Origin: Kiritimatiellia bacterium
Lineage (GTDB): Bacteria > Verrucomicrobiota > Kiritimatiellia > RFP12 > UBA1067
Length of the DNA: 7,172 nucleotides
Assembly (NCBI GenBank): GCA_017936245.1
Contig: JAGBFY010000438.1
Location: 1-7,172 of the forward strand
Direction: 5' to 3'
Shown here: piece by piece, positions 1 through 5,957 of the stretch
How the letters are laid out: each line of letters begins with the position of its first letter
Numbering within the stretch: position 1 is the first letter of the stretch
Notes under the pieces: model-generated
The model's input: the letters and a program-made list of their open reading frames with translations, nothing else
Databases searched by the model: none
What the model was told of the DNA's origin: nothing
Program-made: the position numbers and the translations under genes

Positions 1-90
1 CCTTTGGGAAAGTGAGATAAGTTAAAAAGAACGGGTAGAGGATTGATTAATTGGATGATTTCTGTTGATTCGTGAAGGGACCCTACAAAA

Positions 91-115
91 TGCAACGCGC
101 AAGCTGCGCGTTGTA
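91..115 (-). terminator. GC-rich hairpin, possible weak terminator of the hydrogenase operon
   Basis: The arms CAACGCGC (93-100) and GCGCGTTG (106-113) are perfectly complementary. The stem grows to 11 pairs if A101-T105, the G92/T114 wobble and T91-A115 are added, leaving a 3-nt loop. On the minus strand it is followed by CATTTTGT, a poor T-tract of four. It lies about 260 nt after the hydrogenase stop and is the only strong hairpin I found downstream of the operon. It could be a terminator for minus-strand transcription, or an extragenic palindrome unrelated to termination. Confidence 0.4.
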
Positions 116-216
116 CGGGTGGGGATATGGTAAATGGATGGGATAGATTTCGTCCGCTCCGTAATCTTGAGAATCAGTCCAAACCGTGTTCTCATTGGAG
201 CAAAAGGGTCAGAGAT

Positions 217-241
217 TATTGATACAGCTCTATTGATACAG
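217..241. repeat. 11-bp direct repeat, 14-nt period
   Basis: TATTGATACAG occurs at 217-227 and again, identically, at 231-241, with CTC between. The two copies lie just beyond the stop of the winged-helix remnant. The 14-nt period is not a whole number of helical turns, so a simple paired-operator reading is not strongly supported; a small local duplication is equally possible. Confidence 0.65.
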
Positions 242-245
242 TAAC

Positions 246-368
246 TCATGCTAGCTTGTACTCCTGCCTGGGCGACATCGGATTTTCGGGATCGGTTCTT
301 TCGACAAGTCCCTTCTCCATCAGTGGCGTTCTGTCCGATCTTTCGGTCAAGCGCTTTGCCGTGACAAG
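246..368 (-). pseudogene. Orphan C-terminal winged-helix remnant (Fic/AlbA_2-associated type)
   Basis: Directly after the hydrogenase stop, in another frame, a 40-codon stretch ends in TGA (248-246). It has coding-like composition (about 60% G/C at third positions) and reads in part RTPLMEKGLVERTDPENP, then SPRQEYKLA. From memory this resembles the end of the winged-helix domain found at the C-terminus of AlbA_2 ATP-binding/RecG-like and some Fic family proteins: a PL-x-EKGLIE helix end, then a wing with P-x-x-P-x-S and Q-x-Y-x-L. There is no start codon with a ribosome binding site; the frame is closed by TGA at 371-369, and the rest of such a gene would lie where the hydrogenase now is. It is therefore best read as the 3' relic of a gene replaced or deleted when the hydrogenase cluster took this position. 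The alternative, a frameshifted tail of the hydrogenase, is less likely. Confidence 0.45.
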
Positions 369-373
369 TCATT

Positions 374-1789
374 TCATTTGCGCAGCGAGCAAGGACCGTT
401 CACGCATCCGCCCTGGCAAGCCATGACCTCAATGAAATTCCCGGGAAGCTTTCCAAGATCATGAAGCTTGAGTACGCCAAGCGTTTTGCGGTCGATTCCA
501 TCAATCTGTTTGGACTTGAGCTCAAAGCCGGGGATTTCGGCGGTTGCCGCTTTCAGCACGGCCTCAGTGACGCCACAGCTTCTGGCGAAGTTGCGAGCCG
601 ACGCATCCGCCGCACGTCTGCGCTCAAGCGGTTCACATCCGATGATATCGATCTTGCGTCCTGCAAGAATGGCTCCGAACTCCTCGAACGACAGGACAAA
701 ATCTATGCCTTTGCGTCTTGCCTCGCATCGTTTTGCGATACACGGCCCAACAAAAACAGTTCTGGCAGATGGATGCTCTGTGCGAACCATTTCAGCTGCA
801 TACACCATCGGACTTTGCGTCGACGACACATGTCCGACAAATTGCGGCAGATGTTTCGCAATGAGATTGACATACGCCGGACAGCATGAGGTTGTCATCA
901 ACGTATTTGGGTCGTGATTGATGCGTTCCAGAAACTCGGCGGTCTCCTTTGCCGTGGTGATCTCGGCGCCAAGCGCCACTTCCATGACATCAGTGAACCC
1001 GGCCTTGAGAGCGGCTCCCATCAGCTGTTCAACAGTTCCCGGGAACTGGGCAGAGACGGCAGGCGCTACCATGGCCACAAGCTCTTCGCCCCGAGCCATG
1101 GCCGACAGCACGCCAAGGATCTGCGAACGCTCCATGACTGCACCGAACGGACACGCGTTGAAGCATTTTCCGCATGAAATGCATCTAGCGAAATCAATCT
1201 CGGCAACACCATCCGCATTCTTCCTGATCGCCCCTACCGGACACGCCTCCTCGCACGGAACAGTCGTCTTCACTATCGCATGATACGGACAGGCATTGAT
1301 GCACTTGCCGCACTTGATGCATTTCGTCTGGTCTATCACAGACCTGCCGCCGACGATCTCTATCGCTCCTTTAGGGCAGGCGGTGGTGCAGGGACGCGCA
1401 AAGCATCCGCGGCAGTTGGCAGTGGATACGACGGCCGCCGCCGGACATCCGCTGCATGCTGGTCCGCAGACGGTGAGCGGCTGCTGTTGCGGCTTGACCA
1501 TCCCGGCATCTGAAGTGCACGATTCCGCATCGCCGGTGACATCGTCGAAATACTCCTTGAGCGGCTTGGACTCGTCTGTCTCATCATCGGCGGAAATTCC
1601 AAGCAACGCCATTAGCCGGTACTTGATCACGGCACGGTCATGATAGACGCAGCAACGGCTTGATGCGGCGTTTTTGGGACGAAGCCGCACCGGAATCCTG
1701 TCAAGCTCAGAACGTAACGTACCGTTATCGAACGCACGCACAATCCTTATGAGGAGTTCACGGCGTATCAGCTGCGCGGCGTTCAGCAT
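374..1789 (-). CDS. [FeFe] hydrogenase, group B (B1/B3-like), monomeric ferredoxin-type
   Basis: The 471 residues match the layout of group B1/B3 [FeFe] hydrogenases as I know it. There is an N-terminal segment with RPKN at 37-40 and CCVYHDRAVIKYR at 46-58, then a cysteine-rich region, then an H-cluster domain from about 236. The cysteine-rich region has C126, C129, C134, C138; the ferredoxin motifs C157, C160, C163, C167 and C203, C206, C209, C213; and an extra CEEACP pair (C179, C183), enough for about three [4Fe-4S] clusters. C108, C112 and C115 are additional. The H-cluster motifs are TTSCCPAY (C302, C303), GPCIAKRCE (C350, K353, E356) and EVMACQGGC (M456, C458, C462). Unlike the sensory paralogue upstream it keeps the proton-transfer Cys (C302) and the Met of MAC, so it should be catalytic, reducing protons or oxidising H2 with ferredoxin. 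It ends soon after the last motif, at GPCSLRK. HydE/F/G maturases are not in the window. Confidence 0.92.
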   Translation of the reverse strand: MLNAAQLIRRELLIRIVRAFDNGTLRSELDRIPVRLRPKNAASSRCCVYHDRAVIKYRLMALLGISADDETDESKPLKEYFDDVTGDAESCTSDAGMVKPQQQPLTVCGPACSGCPAAAVVSTANCRGCFARPCTTACPKGAIEIVGGRSVIDQTKCIKCGKCINACPYHAIVKTTVPCEEACPVGAIRKNADGVAEIDFARCISCGKCFNACPFGAVMERSQILGVLSAMARGEELVAMVAPAVSAQFPGTVEQLMGAALKAGFTDVMEVALGAEITTAKETAEFLERINHDPNTLMTTSCCPAYVNLIAKHLPQFVGHVSSTQSPMVYAAEMVRTEHPSARTVFVGPCIAKRCEARRKGIDFVLSFEEFGAILAGRKIDIIGCEPLERRRAADASARNFARSCGVTEAVLKAATAEIPGFELKSKQIDGIDRKTLGVLKLHDLGKLPGNFIEVMACQGGCVNGPCSLRK

Positions 1790-2055
1790 GACGAGCCTCC
1801 CTCTCCGGCAAGTTCAACGATTCTCGCCATCACCTTCTCTGGCGTTGCTGCGCACATTATCTCGTTTCCGTTGAAACGCACATACGGTGCCTGTCCGATG
1901 TTCTCCCTTTCGCAGAGTTCAAGACAAGGCCTTCCCGTTATCTCTACGCACCCTCGAATGTCCGGCGAAAGCCGCAGCTCAATATCGACGAGTTCTGACG
2001 CTCCAAGCAGATAGCATGAAGTTCCACAACAGATTTCCACTTTGACCTTGTCCAT
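1783..2055 (-). CDS. Thioredoxin-fold [2Fe-2S] ferredoxin (NuoE/HydC-like, small)
   Basis: This 90-residue protein has the cysteine pattern of thioredoxin-like [2Fe-2S] ferredoxins: CCGTSC at 9-14 and GRPCLELC at 41-48. The cluster is probably bound by C9 or C10 with C14, C44 and C48, as in the C-terminal half of NuoE and of the HydC subunit of multimeric hydrogenases. It lacks the N-terminal helical bundle of full NuoE, so it is a free-standing ferredoxin domain. The likely role is electron transfer to or from the hydrogenase whose gene follows, with a 7-nt overlap (ATGCTGA). The ATG at 2055 has GAGG 8 nt upstream, and the gap from the phosphatase stop is 19 nt. No flavin/NADH-binding partner subunit (NuoF/HydB type) lies in the window. 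C36 and the C-terminal C90 are extra cysteines without an assigned role. Confidence 0.85.
   Translation of the reverse strand: MDKVKVEICCGTSCYLLGASELVDIELRLSPDIRGCVEITGRPCLELCERENIGQAPYVRFNGNEIMCAATPEKVMARIVELAGEGGSSC
1796..1801 (-). promoter_or_regulatory. Strong ribosome binding site for the group B hydrogenase
   Basis: GGGAGG on the minus strand sits 6 nt before the ATG at 1789, inside the last codons of the ferredoxin gene. It is the best Shine-Dalgarno match of the cluster. It supports the start at 1789 and suggests efficient translation of the hydrogenase in addition to coupling through the 7-nt overlap. Confidence 0.7.
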
Positions 2056-2074
2056 TTTCTTTTCCTCGTGACTG

Positions 2075-3268
2075 TCAGAAAAATTTCACCGACACCCTTT
2101 TGCGGTATTGACGACGCAGAATGTTCGCCAGACGGCGTATCGCCGTCCTGCGGATGTCAAGATCCTGCGGCATGCTCGGCTCCTGATGCATCTCGTTCAC
2201 CATAGTGCCGACAAGAAACTCAACAGCGTCATGCGCATCGAACATCTGAAGGATCAGACTCACCGGTCCTGGTTGCCCTTCAGCGGAATTCCCGTCATCC
2301 AGCTCTTCCGTAACCCGTGTCAACGTGAGGACTCCCTCCGTGACCTTGGCCACGCCTCTAAGCGTTCCTGCAGGCGGCATCTTGCCCGCCTTGCGAATAT
2401 CGTCCATCGATATCTCAATACGACGGCCTAACTCCCGCTCAAGTATGTTTGCCGTCGTACCCCCGCAGACAAGAGTATGCTCCTCCCCCAATGCCTTGGC
2501 GAGGGAAGCGAACTCGGCATCTCGCTCTTTGTAGAACGGCGGGCCTGAAAGCACACGCATCAGACGGGGTTTACGCAGATAGCACACAAAGCATGTAATG
2601 TCGTCGAGGCATCCGCCGGGAACAATGTCACGCGCCCGCTCGGCAATGACTCGCGCAAGCTCCTTCGCCGAAATGTCGGGATTGGCGCGAATCGCATCCT
2701 GCGCACAGGCCAACACACCGCGGCGTCTCCAGCCGAACGCAAGATCGCCGCCTGAACCCAGTCCCGCTTGCGTAACGCCATCCGAGCAGAGAATTATCCT
2801 GTCCCCGGTACTGATGTCGATATCAGCCTCGCGCACCTCCCTGTCCGGCCAGTGCTTCGAAACTATCTTCCGTTCGCACACGCACTGCACCTCTTCCGTT
2901 CCACGGAGATGGATGTACGCAGGATTCCCCATTTCGATGATGCGACCCAACTCCCCCAGACGCCAATCGAGAAGAGAGAATGTCGAATAGCTTATCTTTC
3001 GCACCGAGCACATGGGGAGAGAATCCATGATGATTTCCATCCCCTCACGGATATCGACAATGCCGGACTCCAGAAAGCGAAGCGACATAACGCCCGTCAT
3101 GTTCGCCATGACATTTGCCTTCACTCCACTGCCGAGTCCGTCGCATACGGCAGCAAGCAGACGCCTTCCGTCATCGAGCTTCATTATCTGCACGTTGTCG
3201 CCGCAGGCGGCCTGTCCGTTCTTTGTGAACTGGCAGTATTCGGCCTCTATGAAAGGATCGTCAGTCAT
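2075..3268 (-). CDS. SpoIIE/PP2C-type serine phosphatase linked to the hydrogenase operon, with extra C-terminal domain
   Basis: Residues about 8-233 form a PP2C phosphatase domain of the SpoIIE type. GD (D24), AVCDGLGSG (D43), LCSDGVT (D163) and DDITCF (D222/D223) supply the expected metal-binding acidic residues, and GNP at 114-116 is also typical. These enzymes remove phosphate from Ser or Thr, classically on anti-sigma-factor antagonists. Residues about 238-397 form a second region starting LSGPPFYKERD with LVCGGTTANI at 266-275; I do not recognise it as a standard domain. There is no membrane segment. The start overlaps the stop of the sensory hydrogenase (ATGACTGA, 3268-3261) and its own Shine-Dalgarno is weak, which suggests translational coupling and similar amounts of both proteins. 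The natural inference is that it is the output of the sensor. No anti-anti-sigma or switch kinase gene is in the window, so the target is unknown. Confidence 0.88.
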   Translation of the reverse strand: MTDDPFIEAEYCQFTKNGQAACGDNVQIMKLDDGRRLLAAVCDGLGSGVKANVMANMTGVMSLRFLESGIVDIREGMEIIMDSLPMCSVRKISYSTFSLLDWRLGELGRIIEMGNPAYIHLRGTEEVQCVCERKIVSKHWPDREVREADIDISTGDRIILCSDGVTQAGLGSGGDLAFGWRRRGVLACAQDAIRANPDISAKELARVIAERARDIVPGGCLDDITCFVCYLRKPRLMRVLSGPPFYKERDAEFASLAKALGEEHTLVCGGTTANILERELGRRIEISMDDIRKAGKMPPAGTLRGVAKVTEGVLTLTRVTEELDDGNSAEGQPGPVSLILQMFDAHDAVEFLVGTMVNEMHQEPSMPQDLDIRRTAIRRLANILRRQYRKRVSVKFF

Positions 3269-5054
3269 TGATTCCGTCCGATGCCATAACGGTGCTGCGA
3301 AGCTTTATGGGGGCGCCGGACGATTCATAGGTTCCGGCAATCTCGTTCAGCATAACTTCCGTCTCCGCGATATGTTCGCCGAAAAGACGCGCCACCTCCT
3401 GAACAGTGATTACGTTTTTCCTTATGACTTCACGCGCCCGTTCAGACACCTGTTCCCGCTTGAACTCATTCGTCGTGACATCCTGCAGCACGGCTCCAAC
3501 GAACTTGCCTTTCGCTATGGGGAACACGCTCACGTTCACAATGCGTTCCCCATAATGCTGGCGGTATCTCGTAAGATCGGTTTCACTTCCGAGAACCGTC
3601 CTGAAAAGAGGTTCGAGTTCAGGGAGAGTCTTTGCTATGTGAAGCCCGCCGATCCCGCCAATCGCTTCGTATATCTCGGCAACTCCGGCAAGCTCTGCGA
3701 ATCTGGCGTTCGCCTCGGTGACAAGAAGATTGTCATCTACGATCACGACAGCCGCCGGTATGTACTTTATGAGAGCGTTTGAGGTACGCTCGAAATTACG
3801 CCTCAGATAGTTGTGGCACATCGCCTCTTCAGCCTTTTTCGAAAGAAGTGCCCTCGCGAAATCGCGACACGAATCATATCCGCAGGCCCCACAGTTAAGC
3901 TCATCTTCAGGGCGAAACTTCCCTATCCTGTGCAACGCTTCCTGAATGGCGCTTTCGTCCGGGGTCTCCTCCTTGACCGGTTCAGGCGGGAATTCGGCGG
4001 CATGGCATTCTGTTCCCTTCCGGAAACAGCTTGCCTTGAGCGTTGCGGAAGCATCTGTCGCAAACAGCGTTGCGAGACCTCCTCCGCCTGCGCACATCGC
4101 CGGACCGTTCACACAACCTCCCGGACACGCCAGACACTCCACGAATATCCTGTGGACAGGGTCAGCCGAACCGTTCCCGTCGATATCACGAATGTCATCA
4201 GGATCAAATCCGTCAAGAAGCCTTCTCAGACTGTCTATTCCGGAGAGAGAAACGTATCTGGCGCTTCCCGACCCATCCCGGAGCGTATCGTTCATCCCAC
4301 CCTCGATCGAATAGAAACGCCCTTCCGCCGCAGGACCGAGCGCAAGACCGGAATCTGGGATCTCACCTACAGAATCCAGATTTATTCCATGCCGGAGAAG
4401 CAGAGCGTCAAGATCCCGGAAGGTGAGCGCAATGTCGACACCGCTTTCATCTCTGTCGGATTCGTTCTTCTTTGCCGCACACGGGCCAAAGAACACCACC
4501 TTTACGTCATTGCCAAGGCTTTCGCGCAGAATCGCCGAATGAACACCAAGCGGAGACGGCACGGGAGATATGAAACGCGCATAGCCCGGTTTGTATCTCC
4601 TGACGTAGTCCACACACGCGGGACACGCGCTTGATATCATTAAAGACGGTTTCCATCCGGGAAGGATACGGGATATATTACCGCTTACAGCCTCCGCCCC
4701 ATGAGCGGTTTCGCTTACATGCGAAAATCCGCATTTGATCAGCGCGGCCGCAATCCGGTTGATGGACACCCCTTTGAAATATCCTTTGTAGCTGGGAGCG
4801 ACAGATGCACACAATCGGTCGCCCGACGCAAGGAGTGATTCTATCCGGGGCAAATCGTTCCGGATCTTCTTCGCATGCGCCGGGCAGACTTTCACGCATT
4901 CCCCGCATGCCACGCACGAATCCTGTATAACGCTTGCTTTCGCATTCACGATGCGGATCGCCTTCACAGGGCAGTGCCTTACGCACTTGTAGCAATCCTG
5001 ACATTCGTTTTCGATCGTATAGACAGGCGTTTGCATGCCGCGGGGAATTTGCAT
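3261..5054 (-). CDS. Sensory-type (group C-like) [FeFe] hydrogenase with PAS domain
   Basis: The 597 residues fall into four parts. Residues 10-60 hold a two-[4Fe-4S] ferredoxin domain (C18, C21, C24, C28; C47, C50, C53, C57). Residues about 75-330 are an [FeFe] H-cluster domain with SSACPAC (C144), GPCAAKKNE (C192) and ECLACPGGC (C310, C314), so all four cluster-ligand cysteines remain. Residues 385-413 carry a further Fe-S motif (C388, C391, C396, C413). Residues about 425-530 are a PAS domain (IPAAVVIVDD to VLQDVT), followed by a helical tail. A143 replaces the proton-transfer Cys of catalytic enzymes, L308 replaces the Met of the MAC motif and G190 that of MPC, all as known for sensory hydrogenases. 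The likely role is cytoplasmic H2/redox sensing. The ATG at 5054 has AAAGG 6 nt upstream; a Met at codon 7 is possible but poorly placed. The gene overlaps the phosphatase by 8 nt, as in phosphatase-linked group C3 loci. No kinase or chemotaxis domain is fused to it. Confidence 0.9.
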   Translation of the reverse strand: MQIPRGMQTPVYTIENECQDCYKCVRHCPVKAIRIVNAKASVIQDSCVACGECVKVCPAHAKKIRNDLPRIESLLASGDRLCASVAPSYKGYFKGVSINRIAAALIKCGFSHVSETAHGAEAVSGNISRILPGWKPSLMISSACPACVDYVRRYKPGYARFISPVPSPLGVHSAILRESLGNDVKVVFFGPCAAKKNESDRDESGVDIALTFRDLDALLLRHGINLDSVGEIPDSGLALGPAAEGRFYSIEGGMNDTLRDGSGSARYVSLSGIDSLRRLLDGFDPDDIRDIDGNGSADPVHRIFVECLACPGGCVNGPAMCAGGGGLATLFATDASATLKASCFRKGTECHAAEFPPEPVKEETPDESAIQEALHRIGKFRPEDELNCGACGYDSCRDFARALLSKKAEEAMCHNYLRRNFERTSNALIKYIPAAVVIVDDNLLVTEANARFAELAGVAEIYEAIGGIGGLHIAKTLPELEPLFRTVLGSETDLTRYRQHYGERIVNVSVFPIAKGKFVGAVLQDVTTNEFKREQVSERAREVIRKNVITVQEVARLFGEHIAETEVMLNEIAGTYESSGAPIKLRSTVMASDGIND

Positions 5055-5063
5055 TGGATACCT

Positions 5064-5909
5064 TTACTCGTAATCGACAACCGAAGCCCAGTGCAGCAGC
5101 AGCTCATGGTTCTTCGCGGTCTGCTCCTTGGCGGATTCAGCCGCGGCAACGACCGGAAGCCACTTCTGCACGTCGGAGATCTTGGCCTTCAGCGCCTCGC
5201 AGGCGAGCGCCATGTATTTCTCCGCCGCCGCAACATGACCCGAGAGCCAGAAGAGCAGGTACGTGCGGGCGACATCTGCAAGCGGATCGCCAAGGCGCAC
5301 ATGGCTCCAGTCGATGACGCGCCAGTCGCCGTTCGGCGTTATGATCACGTTCGTCGGGTTGAAGTCGCCGTGGCACAGAGCCTTGCCGCGCGTGAAGCCC
5401 TGAAGCTTCATGTGCAGGTCGTAGCGCGTCTCCTTCGGAAGCGGAGAGGCGGAAATCTGCTTGTCGAGCTTGTCAACAAGGTTGCCCATGCGCTCGGACG
5501 TCTTCGAAAATATCTCGCACTGGATCGAAACGAACTGCTTGAGGTACTTCATGAGGTTCTTCTTGTCGGACGCCATCACGTCCGCAAGAGTCTTGCCCTC
5601 AACCCACTCGCGGCGGATGCACCAGTGGTCGCGCAGCTTGAGGACCTCAAGCACCTTCGCCACGGGAAGTCCGGTCTCGGCGGCACGCGCCTCGTTCATG
5701 GCTTCATTCAGGATCGCACTCACCTTGTAGCTCGGTCCGAATATCTTCAGAACCGTATTCTTGTCGCGGGAGACAACCTTGTCCGTACGTTCAAGAAGGA
5801 TGCCGTCCTTCTTTGCGACAAGCTTCGCCGCCGGCTTCTCGGCTTTGGCCGCCTTGGGCGGCCTTCCAACCTTCTTCACTTTCACAACTTCTTCTGTTTT
5901 CTTCTTCAT
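5064..5909 (-). CDS. Aminoglycoside phosphotransferase/choline kinase-fold protein with basic N-terminal tail
   Basis: This 281-residue protein has the kinase fold of the APH/choline kinase family. HGDFNPTN at 180-187 is the Brenner-type catalytic loop (base D182, Asn N187), and D200 in VIDWSH is the metal-binding Asp of the DFG-equivalent, followed by the usual LGDPLADVART. K55 (VLKIF) is the likely ATP-binding Lys, and E69 or E73 its helix-C partner. Residues 1-34 form a separate Lys/Ala/Pro-rich tail with GRPPK at 15-19, which resembles an AT-hook core (GRP). The real substrate is unknown: members phosphorylate small molecules such as antibiotics, choline, sugars or homoserine, and a few phosphorylate proteins. 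Its stop is 9 nt before the sensory hydrogenase start, whose Shine-Dalgarno overlaps this stop codon, so the two are almost certainly co-transcribed. Antibiotic resistance is not implied by the context. Confidence 0.85.
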   Translation of the reverse strand: MKKKTEEVVKVKKVGRPPKAAKAEKPAAKLVAKKDGILLERTDKVVSRDKNTVLKIFGPSYKVSAILNEAMNEARAAETGLPVAKVLEVLKLRDHWCIRREWVEGKTLADVMASDKKNLMKYLKQFVSIQCEIFSKTSERMGNLVDKLDKQISASPLPKETRYDLHMKLQGFTRGKALCHGDFNPTNVIITPNGDWRVIDWSHVRLGDPLADVARTYLLFWLSGHVAAAEKYMALACEALKAKISDVQKWLPVVAAAESAKEQTAKNHELLLHWASVVDYE

Positions 5910-5916
5910 TTCAAAT

Positions 5917-5921
5917 CTCCT
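5917..5921 (-). promoter_or_regulatory. Ribosome binding site that fixes the kinase start
   Basis: AGGAG on the minus strand lies 7 nt before the ATG at 5909. The alternative in-frame ATG at 5951, 14 codons upstream, lies within the heptamer repeat and overlaps the end of adhE without a comparable Shine-Dalgarno sequence, so the start at 5909 is preferred. Confidence 0.75.
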
Positions 5922-5922
5922 A

Positions 5923-5957
5923 ACTAAATACTGACCACTAACAACTGACAACTCAAA
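5923..5957. repeat. Five-unit degenerate 7-bp tandem repeat between adhE and the kinase gene
   Basis: On the plus strand five consecutive 7-mers follow ACTNANN: ACTAAAT (5923), ACTGACC (5930), ACTAACA (5937), ACTGACA (5944) and ACTCAAA (5951). The array fills most of the 43-nt intergenic gap, and its last unit contains the adhE stop codon. If the kinase frame is extended upstream through it, it translates as an SVVSGQ-like string, a common artefact of such repeats in automated annotation. Similar short tandem heptamers occur in the intergenic DNA of several bacterial phyla; whether this one is dispersed in the genome cannot be seen here. A TTGTCA/TATTTA pair exists inside the array (5951-5946 and 5930-5925) but has a short 15-nt spacer, so I do not call a promoter. 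Confidence 0.8.

Larger units (their letters stand above)
1..245. other. Non-coding stretch downstream of the cluster
   Basis: About 245 bases with visibly lower GC content than the genes and no credible gene on either strand. It holds an 11-bp direct repeat (217-241) and a GC-rich hairpin (91-115). A minus-strand frame runs open through it but gives an Arg/Ser-rich, low-quality translation without a ribosome binding site. Nothing at the left edge shows which gene comes next. Confidence 0.6.

Noticed and set aside
217..241. FNR-like site suggested by TTGAT
   Set aside because: The two TTGAT elements are in direct, not inverted, orientation and no properly spaced ATCAA partner is present.
22..372. 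Open minus-strand frame of 116 codons after the hydrogenase
   Set aside because: No Shine-Dalgarno sequence, Arg/Ser-rich translation without recognisable motifs, and it runs through low-GC DNA and a hairpin. A different frame (368-246) gives a more protein-like reading.
3012..4634. Long plus-strand open frames opposite the sensor hydrogenase
   Set aside because: They are antisense shadows of conserved coding sequence, with no ribosome binding site or recognisable domain.
5064..5909. Antibiotic resistance role for the phosphotransferase-fold protein
   Set aside because: Only the general kinase fold is supported. The operon context is fermentation and hydrogen metabolism, and no mobile element lies nearby.
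4875..5927. 350-codon plus-strand open frame across the kinase and sensor hydrogenase
   Set aside because: It is antisense to two genes with clear catalytic motifs. Its translation is His/Arg/Leu-rich without domains, as expected from the complement of GC-rich coding DNA.
5910..5951. Fourteen-codon N-terminal extension of the kinase
   Set aside because: The extension is a translation of the heptamer repeat (SVVSGQ-like); AGGAG at 5921-5917 points to the ATG at 5909.
5925..5951. Possible promoter TTGTCA / TATTTA in the adhE-kinase gap
   Set aside because: The spacer is only 15 nt and both boxes are part of the tandem repeat, so the match is expected by chance.
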